Assembly (NCBI GenBank): GCA_033297075.1
Contig: MU858100.1
Span: 1-64,000 of the forward strand
DNA length: 64,000 bases
Direction: 5' to 3'
DNA from: Rhypophila decipiens
Lineage: Eukaryota > Ascomycota > Sordariomycetes > Sordariales > Naviculisporaceae
Within the stretch, counting starts at the first letter, position 1. Each line of letters begins with the position of its first letter. Shown here in pieces: positions 47,401-58,803 of this stretch. The translations under genes were made by a program, and so were the position numbers. The notes under the pieces were generated by a model. That model made no database searches, had not been told where the DNA came from, and saw only the letters and a list, made by a program, of their open reading frames with translations.

Positions 47401-50400
47401 ATGAAGACGGGGGATTGGTAGACCTCCTCGTTCCTCAGGTGGGCAAGGCTCTGTGATCCAAAAAAGTCAAAGACTGTGCCGATTATCCCAGTGCATTTCC
47501 GCCATCCCCAAACCTGGACTAGAAGGTGGCATCGTGCAATCAGTGACCGGCAATAGTCATTAAAACCAGGCGATTGCCGTGGATTGGCCTTGTAAACCTC
47601 CAAGACACGCTTCGTTAGTTGTTGAGGAAGCCTCCAGCCCTCCAGCGGAGCCGTGTTTCTCAGACCCGTTATTAGGATTCCATCGTCATTTATTTCCCCA
47701 AGAGGCAAAAGGGTGAACATGTCTTGCCAAAGACGCTCGAAAACACGAGCGTCCAGACCAGAAGTCACTCCGCCTTCGAGCATCACGGCCTGTGCAACGT
47801 CCCAGAAAGAGCTTCGTGGGATGTTTGCGGCCTCTAGAACACGTATTACGACCACCCAGCAATTTGCGAGCACGTGCCTGGGCCGAATACCTCGCTCCCT
47901 CGCTGATAACGATTGCAGCTCACCATAGAGTGTTCGAAGATCCTCAAGTCCTAAACCCAAGAGACCTTTGATGGCGAACGAGGAAAATCGAGTAATCAGT
48001 GCCTCAATCTTGATCTGTTGGGCCAAACCGCCTGCTGAGTTCCGGCTGAGTGTGACAACCGACAGCAGTGCAATAAGGAAACGAGCGAAAACGTCAAGTA
48101 ACGCCTTGTGGGCTCGTTCAGGGACTGCTGCCCAGCCAAGAGACTCAGATCGAGTGATGAAACTTGTGAGCACCTCGACAAGGCGCAAGACAACAGCTGC
48201 TTGCTCCAAGTCACTCTGGACGCTCATAGAGTCCAAGATGTAGTCGAGAACAAAATTTGCCGCCTTCAAGAGTTTATTGTCCTGCTCCTGAACGGTCCCA
48301 AGAGCTACTTGGTCGGATATCCAGTCGAACAGGACGCCAAGCTCCGAAGAGGTTGTGTCATTCCACGGACCCCATCTCAAAGCTTGCGCGTCAAATACAA
48401 AGGATATGGTAGCCCGTGGGTGACGAATCTTGGACCCTAATCCGTCTTGAGTAGCTTTCCTGATATACCCCCGGCCGATGATGGTGCTCTCGTGAAAGTA
48501 GGTCCCCCCCTCAAGAGGGAACACCTCGAAATGATGAGTGTAATGCGTCCCATATGGCTCTAGCCCAAAGAGTTTGTCCTGCCGTTCCTGAGCCCTGACT
48601 TCCTCCTGGATCGAACGAACAACTGGTGGCAACGGATCGTTCAGCCGGTCATACTGGGGAGCTTCCAAGTCGATATATTGAGGATGCTGTCTTTTCTTAA
48701 ACCGGGATTTCCTGCTTTCTTTGGTCTTTGTTCCAACACCAGGAGAGGTCTCCAACGAGCTAGCCGCGCCTCCATTCTGGCTCCGATGGGTGTCTTGAAC
48801 CACGAACATGTCTTGGAACGACAGGGTCGAGGCATGAATTGACGAGGCGTCGGCAGCCCTTTGGCTTTGTCGAAACAAGGCATCTAAAGACCGCTTCTTG
48901 GCGGCAAAACGCGTCCCCTGGTCCTGTACATCGTCCTCGCAAATTTCCAATTGTGCAGGCCGGAAAGAAGGGCCTGGGTTTGGCTGCATATTTCGTCTGC
49001 GAACCATGGGAAATTTTGGCTTTGGGGAAGCTTGCCGTCCATCACCAGATGTAGTTGAGACAGATTTATCAAGCATACTCTGCCTCGACGACATAGAGGT
49101 CAAATTAGGCGGGATAGGTGGCGGTATCGCGTTAGGATCGATCTCCTGGAGCACCGACCGTGAAGCCTGTCTGTGTGATGATATGGTAGACGGGGCAGTC
49201 ACTTTTGGACGAGTCTTGCCAGTCTTCCAATCCCGGAGAGTAGAGAGGGCGTCCACATTGTCGTTTCGTGTCGCCAGGCTGATCATCTTCTTGGATGGGC
49301 TGCTTTTCCCAAGACCCGGTTTCTTTCTGGCAGTGCGAGCTGCGATTCTGATGAAGTTCGGGGCTTTTGGTTCTGCAACATCCAAAATACTGAGACGAGG
49401 GGGCGGGCTTGCCCGTTTTCTGGGGACATGTCTGGTCGACCCGCCTTTGCTTGTCTTCGGCGCGCTCTTGACCGCGCTACTTCTCTTGTGTGTCCCAGCC
49501 GTTGTCTGCTTGGATCGGTTGAGGACTTGAGTGATCTTGGGCTGTCGACTGAACTGGCCTGGAGGCTTTCCGAAGGTAGACTTTGGTGTTGTCTTTGGTC
49601 TCTTGCTCCCGCGCAAGAGATCTGATGACGCTGAACGTTTCCGTCCCGGAAGCATCCAGTCAATATGGTCTTCTTCAATAACGGAGGCTCCGTCATCCTC
49701 ATTAAGGGTAACAGTGCTCGAGTCTACCAGCAGACCATTATCACTAGGTCGCTGACTCTGTGGCACCGGTGTTGAGCCACTATCGGACTCACCAGATTCA
49801 TCGAACACAAAGGGGTTTGCAGTTGACGATCCCACTGTGGTTTGCTTCGGCAACGCGACGCCGCGCTGTGGCATTATCCTCGAGGTAGGCTCTGGGCTAT
49901 GCCTGTGGTTCCTGGCACTTGTTGGGGCATCCTTTTGTTGATCCAACCTGAGCCATGAGGCTGGGAGCACACCACGAATTCTTCGCCTATTTCTAAGAAT
50001 CACCTCTGCTCCGCTGTCGCTGTGTTCTGCGTCAGAAGCAGAATTTGACCCCGGCTCACTCAGATTCTCGGCTTCATCTCCCTGATCAAGTACTGTCAAG
50101 TCGATTGTCTGGGAAGGGACAGCACGGCGTGAGGGGTCGCTCGCCCGAAGAGCCGACCTGGGAACAAACGTCCTTTTCGGCACCAAAGGTCTGGGAGTAT
50201 TTCCCAGATCTTCCGAAAAATGGTGGCATGGTGGGGACGGTTCTGGGGAAGACGACATTCCAAAGGGATCAAGAGGCGGTATAATCAGCGCCCGGCGAGG
50301 AGATCCTGAGTTTGAGGTCTGTGAGGCGAGCTTCTGTCGCTTCAAGTTGCCCGGCAGTGTCTGGGAGGGTTGGCGCTTCAGGTTCCGTGAGCGCTGTCTC

Positions 50401-51515
50401 TTCCGCCAGACCTCGAGACGCCCCAGGGAAGGGAACTCGTCATCTCCCGACACACTGGACACACTGGTAACGTCCGTATGGTCTGCATTATTTGGTTGAC
50501 TGCTCGGGTCTAGGTGACGGACGAAAGGCGATGTTTTCGGAGGAGAGGGTGAAATTGATAGTTCATCTTGATTGTCAATTCCATTGTCAACAACAAGATC
50601 GTCATCCTCTCGTCTTCCGCTATCGCCACTCTTCTCTTGGCTCTCCTCAGTCTGGAACTCCTGGTCTTGTGAATCTTCCTCTGAAGCCCGCCTGTCTTCA
50701 GACCGGGATGGCAATATGACCTTAACAGGCTTGATCCCGTGCGACTTCATAAACTGTGAGTAATGTACGCTCTCCAGGAGATAAGGGTGCTGTTGAATAG
50801 GCTTCCGGGGGCGGAACGAGCGTCCTGGTCGGACAGAGGTTTCTCTGGAAAGTTCCTCCTCCTCGTGAACCGGAGCTTCCAGTTGATGGGTCTGCGACTG
50901 CGCTTCTAGGACTGGGGTTTCGGAAGGACCGAATTTCGAAAGCTCAGGGGAACCCATGACGGAGGAGAGAGGGCTTGACGCCACGAGCATAGCAGGGAAT
51001 TGCGGCTCGGGCGTCGTAATTCGAACATATCCTGTCGAGATCTCGTCGTCCTGGAAAGGTGCTGCGTCTGGAGCAGGTTTATTGGTTGGCCGAGGTGTAG
51101 CATCATCGTCCTCGTGATCAGGGATAGAAGAACAAGAAGACGAGGCGGAGGAGGGAGGTCGATCTGGCACGGCGTTTGTCTGGGTCAAGGCTGGCGACCG
51201 AACCGGTCCAGGAGGCTCTTTTCTGAGGTTTGCCCGTTTCGAAGTCGAAGATTTAACAGGATTGTGCAGTCGTCGTTCTTCGGCTGGCGAACTCGGGAGC
51301 GCCCAAATATCAAACTCTGGAGTGGGTTTTGGTGTGTCATTTTGTCTTGCTGGGCTGGGGCTGGGAGCCTTGGTCGGGAGAGGCGCATCTGGTAAAACCT
51401 CTGGTATCTCGTCGTCCGCTTGTTCGTGGGACGCCTGAAAGTCAAGGTCGTCGAGGAATTCGTCATCTTCATCCTCCGAGTCTGGAACCTCGCCCAATTC
51501 CCTCCAGTTCCTCAT
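44479..51515 (-). CDS. mus7: Mus7/MMS22 family DNA repair protein
   Basis: Four exons, high to low: 51515-46745, 46690-46506, 46448-46281, 46224-44479, giving 2289 residues with all phases closing. Donors are GTAAGT, GTATGT and GTAAGT. The protein opens MRNWRELGEVPDSEDEDDE, the usual start of the fungal family. Residues up to about 900 are disordered and rich in S, P and charged residues. From about residue 930 the chain is helical and matches the Mus7/MMS22 region. Yeast Mms22 works with Rtt101-Mms1 to keep forks stable, and fission yeast Mus7 is needed after alkylation damage; that role is inferred here. The C-terminus has a low-complexity S/Q/G segment and a basic end. The gene shares a 470-bp promoter region with the small gene at 51986. 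Confidence 0.9.
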
Positions 51516-51985
51516 TGTATTGTCCGTCGATAAATCATTGCACCATGGGTGTTGTTGTGTATTGCAATTCCATGCCGGCCAGCTGAAGAAAATACACCAG
51601 ATGCGCCAGTGCCGTGCCTATTCGCGGGTGCCAACCTTACCGTCAAGTTTGTAGTTCACAGGGAGCGAGACGCGTAAATTAGTGGCGGGCAACGCGACTG
51701 CTCCAGAGTCACCACAAATAATGGTGGGGCGGCTTGGCGTTTGTCCCCAACCTTGAATTGCCCCATCTGACGAGCGCTATGACCAGGCGTTGTATGGATA
51801 CGGATCCCGTTTCTGGATGGAATACGTTTTTCTTGTCATGGAATCCCTCCTGCGAGATCATGAATCTCATGACCTCCGTTTTCATCCCAGCAAGGAGATT
51901 ACTCCTATAAGCCTCAAGCTCTCATTTGTGACGAACAGTGAAAGTACCGACAACGAGAAGGTTCCTCAAAGTTGACAGCAACATC
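51516..51985. promoter_or_regulatory. Bidirectional promoter region of Mus7 and the 73-residue gene
   Basis: 470 bp separate the two divergent start codons, so both promoters must lie here or overlap. I see no clear TATA box near either start. Confidence 0.5.
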
Positions 51986-52345
51986 ATGAGTGGCCGGAAA
52001 GCTTTGACAGTCGGCCTTGTTTTAGGCATTGGCATCTTGAATGGTAGGAAGGATATCTTTTTCTTTTCTCTTGATTGTTCTGTGTCGGTGAGAAAAGGGA
52101 GTTGACAAGGTGAACCAGGCTATTATGTGTTCGAGCCAACCTTCAGAGAACATGCCCAAACTCGTACCAACCTAGACCTCGGGTGAGTCCTTCTACCTTG
52201 ACTTATTGTTCGAGATACCGTTCTGAAGGCTCATCGTTTTTTCAGTCAAGAGAGCTCAACGCGAGGGAACAAGGCGGATCCGTCAGAACCAACTGCGAAA
52301 GGTGCGATGGGGGATGGGCCTAGAAACAACAAAACGGATCGGTGA
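51986..52345 (+). CDS. Small single-pass membrane protein (73 residues)
   Basis: Three exons, 51986-52043, 52119-52182 and 52246-52345. Introns start GTAGGA and GTGAGT and end ACCAG and TTCAG; phases 1 and 2 close. The protein begins MSGRKALTVGLVLGIGILNG, with one hydrophobic segment at about residues 7-22 right after two basic residues. A hydrophilic tail rich in K, G, N and D follows. Such a short uncleaved anchor is common in mitochondrial inner-membrane assembly factors, and the next gene is COX5, but I do not recognise the family and no function is claimed. The consistent splicing of three short exons makes it likely to be real. Confidence 0.65.
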
Positions 52346-53039
52346 CCATAGAGGGCCCGATGAAAGCGATGAAGTGAGATGATAGCGCCCTTCGGTCTCT
52401 GACTTGGTAGGGCGCTCTTCTAAGATGAGAATGAGGGAACCGTTTGACTACCGGTTGAAATGATCGATCCCCGAACGAAGGTTCCTGAGAAGTTGAGTCC
52501 TCTGGGATACCTGCTGTAAAAAGCAAACCTGGGTGAATTCCCTCTGTGATAAGTTTGGAACCAGAGATCGTGAAATTGAATCCTGACATCAGAAGCCTCG
52601 ATAAAGCTGGCATATTTTCGCAACAGTTCCGTCAGTGACGTGATGACCCTGATATTGAACTGGACCAAGAGGCTTGTGAAAGGAAGCTCCCAAGAGTGAG
52701 ATCCAAAGAGCCTCCGTTTTCAATGGTTCGAACTTCGCAGGTAATTATTATTCTGGAGGAAAAAGAAGCTCTCCTATTGGTGGAGGAGTCCATCAAGCTT
52801 ACGGATGAGTGGAGCCAAGCGTGAAGCACAAGCAATGGGCCATGGCGACCGGGAAGGCACGGCTAATCAGACCACCCACAAGCTACCTCGCAGCTGCCCG
52901 AAAAAAGCTCGTTGCATGACTTCACCTCCAACACAAACGACGAAGCTCTAGGCCTTTACACCCGCCGAAGCTCAATTGGACCCATCTCCCCTCCTCCCAT
53001 CCCCGACTTCTCTTTTTCTCGACACGTCGATTTTCGAAG
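52346..53039. other. Intergenic: COX5 promoter region
   Basis: About 700 bp holding the 3' end of the small gene and the COX5 promoter and leader. The last 100 bases are pyrimidine-rich with CTCCTCCC and TTCTCGAC-type text. No other gene was seen. Confidence 0.6.
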
Positions 53040-53897
53040 ATGCTCCGCCCCCAGACCTCGGCCGCGTTGCGCAACGCCATTGTGCGCGCTTCCAAGCCCT
53101 CCCCCGTCGGCACCCGCGCTGTCACCATCGCTGCCACCGATGCTCCCGCCCAGACCTCGTCGACGACACACGCCATCTCCAACCCGACGCTGGCCAACAT
53201 CGAGAAGAGATGGGAGGGCATGCCCATGCAGGAGCAGGCTGATCTGTGGATGGCTCTCCGGGATCGCATGAAGGGAAGCTGGTCCGAGCTGACCCTCCAG
53301 GAGAAGAAGGCTGGTAAGTCTGCCATGGTGGAATTCAGGCCGCTTGCTGCCACGTCAAGATACACACAATATGCTCGGCCTGATCGATAAAGCTACGTTG
53401 GGGCCGGATAGCAATTGTTTTGGGGGATCAATTGATGAAAGTGGATGCTGGAAGGGGCCACGATCGGAATGCCGTCATCACTTGTCAATTCTGTCCATTT
53501 ACAAAACAGCTGACTCTGTGACCTCAATTGCAGCATACTGGATTGCCTTCGGCCCCCACGGACCCCGCGCTCTCCCTCCCCCGGATGAGGGCAAGAAGGT
53601 CTTCCTTTATACCGCCATCGGTGTCGGTGTCAGTCTCGCCCTCTTTGCTACGCTCAGAGCATTCGCCAAGCCCGCACCATACACCATGACCAAGGAGTGG
53701 CAGGAGGCCACCAACGAGTATCTCAAGGTCCGTAACCGCATCACAATTCCCTCTGCGTTCGATCTCAACCCATTGGTGTTGCCGATTCCTAACATGTATT
53801 CTACCTACAGGGCCAAAACTCCGACCCCCTCACCGGTATCTCGTCGGAGGGCTACTCCGGCAAGGGCCACGTCCAGTCTCCCTCTGGCAAGCCTTAA
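53040..53897 (+). CDS. COX5: Cytochrome c oxidase subunit 5 (COX IV-type)
   Basis: Three exons, 53040-53313, 53534-53727 and 53811-53897, give 184 residues. Intron 1 is unusually long for this window (220 bp, GTAAGT...TTGCAG); intron 2 is 83 bp (GTCCGT...CTACAG). The N-terminus MLRPQTSAALRNAIVRAS is basic and lacks acids, a typical mitochondrial presequence. The mature part carries NPTLANIEKRWEGMP and QADLWMALRDRMKGSW, and a single membrane helix near residues 115-135 (VFLYTAIGVGVSLALFATL), then KEWQEATNEYLK. The subunit belongs to respiratory complex IV in the inner membrane. Length fits the fungal family. Confidence 0.95.
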
Positions 53898-55622
53898 TTC
53901 AGTATACCGAATTTCATTTGTTACTATAGAAAGAGATCCTTTTTGCCTCGTCAGGAAAAATATCCTTCCTGTGTATCAAGACTCTGGGGAGAGAAAATGG
54001 GGGGGGACTTTGGGGAAACCAACCTACTGGACGGGTGGTGAAAGGTGTAAATATGTGCAACGCAGACAATACAACAACATTTTTTTTCTTGGTCGAGAAA
54101 AGAGTTGGACGTCCGTGGGAGCCTCGCGTGTCCTCCGTCGTGCAGCACCCCTTGGCTGAGGCTCACGAACCACGAAAGCGTGGACATGATAGCTGAAAGG
54201 TCAAGTACCTCGGGCCAGCATATGAGCATGCATATCGGGAGTGGCTTGTTCTCGCATCGGACGGGAGGATAGATGTCTAGGCTCTATCCACACACGGCTT
54301 CTCCAGGGGCTTCAGGGCTTATACATCCTTGTTCGAGTGACACCATCCTCGGTATCGATAACTCTGTCCAGCAAGCGCAAACCTGAGCGGAGTTTTGTCG
54401 AGATCTTGAACAACTGACAACCATGCAACTGTTTAACTAACTGGATTGTGCACTGCTCCACTCGTTATCCAGAGAATAGAAAATGGCTCGTCTCTATCTT
54501 ATATGAATCAGCGTGCATTATGCATCTTTGGTAAACGTAGACAGAGTAGAAGCAGTTAACTCCGATTGGCGGAAAAATCACCAATATCGATGTACCTGCA
54601 CTCAGTACGTACCAGGTACGGCCAAGCTCACCCAATTCTGCCGCGAGCAACACAACATACGGGTCATTGGGTGGGAGAGGGGGGGCGTGGTGCAGCTTTG
54701 AACCCTGAGAGGAAGGTTGAGAGCTGAGACTCTCAGGCGTGGGGCCGTGAGATTCCGCCTTTCAATCTTAGATATCTGATTGTTTTTTTTGCTCACCACC
54801 CCCTTTTGGTAGAATTCATTAAATAGTAGAGCAACGTCTTCATCGTTAGCCATCACCATGTCTTCTCTATCTCTATTCTTTTTCTTGATCCCCCCTGTTC
54901 ATCGGCGCCAGTCACCCAAGAGCCGCTCACGGCAAGAGGCTCTTTTCATTTCTTAGGTTGGGCACTTTCACCAAAGCTAAACGAGCTCTTTTGATCACTC
55001 GACCATCAGGTTTCCACATGAGAAAGCTTGTCCGGACTAAACGCATTCAATTATTTATATTGCGATTTTCACACATTGGGTCTCTATTTTACGCGCCAGC
55101 ACCAAACTACGCGGACGATCGACCGTCAACGGTCATTAATACAGTAACAACAGACCAGCGTTGCCGGGACAGACGAGAGAAAACAAAGCAGGACAAAAGA
55201 ACAATCGGAACCAGTCCCCTATACAATCGAGGTTGCTCCCTACTCGCCAAAAGGAAAAGAAACAAGGGAATCTTTGTCCTCACCTCACATCAAATTGTTT
55301 CTGGAAAGACACGAGATTCACATGGAACTCAGCCGCTGATACAGATAGCACACCCCCCCCCCCCCCCCAACCAACCAAACATCCCTGCAGGTCTCCCCTA
55401 AAGTTCGCATGCGGCGACCCTGAACAGAGCAACTTTTTTGTTTAGTTGCGTCATTGGTGGAGCTTTACACCGAACCGCCAGTCGCATTCTTACCTCCAAC
55501 ATCCTACCTATTCAAGCTTCGTTGTGTCGCCAAACCCCCGGCTCAAGGGGGTAACCCTTTTCGCCTGCCGACGAGTCCTATTCTGTGCAAAAACGAAGAA
55601 GCGCCAGCTGGGATAACAACAA
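53898..55622. other. Intergenic: GUT2 promoter and leader
   Basis: About 1.7 kb between COX5 and GUT2 containing the COX5 3' UTR and the GUT2 upstream region. A run of 16 C residues lies at 55353-55368, about 250 bp before the GUT2 start. No gene was recognised. Confidence 0.6.
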
Positions 55623-57727
55623 ATGTCAAGGTTTACGAGAGCCCGGCGGCTCATCGCGCCCCTCGCTACGGCGGGCGTGGCAGGCGGCGTGCTCTACTCC
55701 ATGTATCGCCCGCGCAACATTCCCGGCTATGAAGGTCCTGTGGTCCCTCCTCCAATCTTCGGCGCAGACGGCACCTTCAGGCTTCCCCGGTTCCCGAGGA
55801 TAAAATCTCGCCTCGAGCAGATCGCCGACCTGAAAAGGAGTAACTCTGGCGAGGAGGAAGACGTATATGATGTTCTAGTGATTGGCGCCGGCGCAACAGG
55901 TGCGGGAGTCGCTTTGGATGCGGCAACTCGGGGTCTTCGGGTGGCCGTGGTAGAAAGAGACGACTTCAGCTCTGGGACGAGCAGCAAGAGCACAAAACTG
56001 GTCCACGGAGGAGTGCGCTACCTGGAGAAGGCCTTCTGGAACCTCGATTACGCCCAGTATGAGCTCGTCAAGGAGGCGCTGAAGGAGCGCAAGTACTTTT
56101 TGCAGACGGCGCCGCATCTGAGCATGTGGCTTCCCATAATGTTGCCCCTGGACAGCTGGTGGAAGGTGCCATACTACTGGGCAGGGACAAAGTGCTACGA
56201 TTTTCTGGCAGGTAGCGAAGGGATTGAGAGCTCTTACTTCTTGACCAAGAGCAAGGCTATCGATGCCTTTCCCATGCTCAAGCAGTCGGATCTTGTTGGC
56301 GCCTTGGTGTACTACGATGGAGCTCACAACGACTCGCGCATGAACGTCTCTATCGCCATGACGGCGGCTCTGTATGGCGCAACAGTGGTGAATCACATGG
56401 AGGTCACGGCATTAGAAAAGGACGAAAGTGGCAAGCTTTGTGGGGCTACACTGAAGGATAGAGTCCCCGAAAGAGATGGCAAGAGGACTGAGGGCATCAA
56501 CATCAAGGCCAAGTGCATCATCAACTGCACCGGGCCCTTCACCGATGGGATAAGAAAATTGGACGACCCTACGTGCAAGGACATCGTGGCTCCCGCCTCA
56601 GGCGTCCATATCATTCTCCCGGGCTACTATAGCCCCGGAAAGATGGGATTGATCGATCCTTCGACGTCGGACGGAAGAGTCATCTTCTTCCTCCCATGGC
56701 AAGGCAACACGATCGCCGGCACCACAGACGAGCCTGCAGTCATCTCCAAGAATCCTCTCCCGGACGAGAAGTCAATCGAGTGGATCTTGAACGAGATCAG
56801 CCATTACCTGTCTCCCGACATCAACGTCCGGCGCGGCGATGTGCTGGCCGCCTGGTCTGGGCTCCGACCACTCGTCAAGGATCCCAAGGCCAAGAATACC
56901 GAGTCCCTTGTCCGGAACCATCTGATTGACATCTCCGACTCGGGTCTTATCACATGCGCCGGTGGCAAGTGGACTACGTACCGTCAGATGGCCGAGGAAT
57001 GCGTCGATGCGGCGGTCAAGGAGTTCAACCTACAGACCAAGCCGCTCTCGAATCCGCCCATGGTCAGCGGCACAGAAGGGGTAGAGGACGATGCCACTCT
57101 CGACGGATCATGTCAGACTCACCGCGTGCGTCTGGTCGGTGCGCACGGGTTCAGTCGGACCTTGTTCATCCACCTCATCCAGCACTTTGGCGTCGAGACC
57201 GAGGTGGCTAAGCACCTTACCGAGAGCTACGGAGACCGCGCCTGGACCGTCGCGGCCTTGTGCAAGGCCACTGACAAGAGATTCCCGGCCAAGGGTGAGC
57301 GCATTGCCCAGCTGTACCCCTTTGTCGACGGCGAGATTCGGTATGCGGTCCGTCACGAATATGCACAGACTGCTGCCGATGTGCTGGCCAGACGGACGAG
57401 ATTGGCCTTTTTGAATGCCCAAGCTGCGCTGGAGGCATTGCCCAAGGTCATTGATATCATGGCTGAAGAGCTCGGTTGGGATAAGAAGAGACAAGATTTG
57501 GAATGGAAAGAGAGTAAGTTTGGATATCCATCATCATCAACTCTCCTTTTAAGATGGAAGGCTAACAATTCCTCTCGCAAACAGCCGTCGCATTTCTCGA
57601 ATCCATGGGTCTCCCGCAACCCATGCTGTCGGCTACCAGGAAACAGGTCGAGCAAGGCAAACTTGACCTGACCACCTCGCTCGAGTACAGGATGTACTCG
57701 AGACATGATAAACCCGTTGAAGAGTAA
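55623..57727 (+). CDS. GUT2: Mitochondrial FAD-dependent glycerol-3-phosphate dehydrogenase
   Basis: Two exons, 55623-57513 and 57585-57727, give 677 residues. The 71-bp intron (GTAAGT, GGCTAAC, AACAG) sits near the 3' end; without it the last 47 residues, including TVAFLESMGLP, would be lost. A basic N-terminus and a hydrophobic segment (residues about 11-25) suggest mitochondrial import and inner-membrane anchoring. The FAD-binding motif GAGATG is at residues 88-93, followed by SSGTSSKSTKLVHGGVRYLE, a family signature. It oxidises glycerol-3-phosphate to dihydroxyacetone phosphate and passes electrons to ubiquinone, in glycerol use and the glycerophosphate shuttle. Length matches the fungal family. 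Confidence 0.96.
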
Positions 57728-58803
57728 CAGTAGCAGGGCACTTCGCACGCTACCTATGACCTAATGTGCCCGGGACACATGTTCCTTCTCTCTTCACCAG
57801 AAGCTCAAAACATGGTTTGGCTTAGATTCGTTATATGCATAGAAGGGCGGCAGCAGTTTCTCCTGGATTCATCAGTCTTTTTCGTTTATACCAAAGTAGC
57901 AGCCTCTTCTCTTCTGTCTATTCGTCTCTTTTCATTTGTTATGTTACATCATTAGAACAGCATTCGTCAACAGAACCAGAACCAAAAAGGTCACAGACGG
58001 GCAGCAGGCCGGCGGAGGCTCGTTCTGTTATTGTCATTATTACATGTTTGCATCTTTGATTGCTTTTTCTTTTCTGCTTGCGGGCAGGCAGGCATGCGTG
58101 CTACTTGACTCCTTGTATAAGTTGTCGTTCTGACTCTCTGCATCCTCGAGTATTGATGCTTGGACCATGATGTTCCTTGGTACCTATGTACATGAACATG
58201 GGCCCGTACTAATACATACCTGTATAACCTCAAGGCTGGACTTAAATCCGATGCGGATATGAATGATCAGTAGACGTAGTCAAGTAGCAAACCTCCGCTT
58301 TATTCGTCAGAGATTTTCCAGGGCTAAAATGGAGATGAGGTCACGGATACATCATATCCTTTCTGCGAAAGATGGATCATGGACGGTTCACCATTCCATG
58401 GGCATCATGTTCAGATATCACCGTAAGACAGGGCCCCCCTTGCTAAAATTAGTGCAAGCGACCCGCTAGAATGCACTGGAAAGTCTTGCTCAGGGCTCAA
58501 AGGCCTGTAGCCAAGGCTGGCAGGCACCCAAACCGACGTGACTACGGGGTACTGCGTCTCTCGGAGGCGACAGGTGAGTGGTCCAATGCCACGCAGGCGT
58601 TGCGTCCCATCCCATGTCGGCTGGCAACGGCGAAATTTCAAGATCCAACGTCTGTGATTTGCACACCACCTTCAAAGTTAAAGCCACAAAAAAGCAAGAC
58701 ACGGCGCCGCCCTTTTAGTTTCGCAATTGGATATCACCATCGTCGAGCCTGGCCAATTCATACCCCCAGATGATAGCCCTACCACAGGCTTAATCCATTC
58801 CAG
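57728..58803. other. Intergenic region between GUT2 and the AAA gene
   Basis: About 1.1 kb with the GUT2 3' UTR and the promoter of the AAA ATPase gene. No gene or clear repeat was found. Confidence 0.6.
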
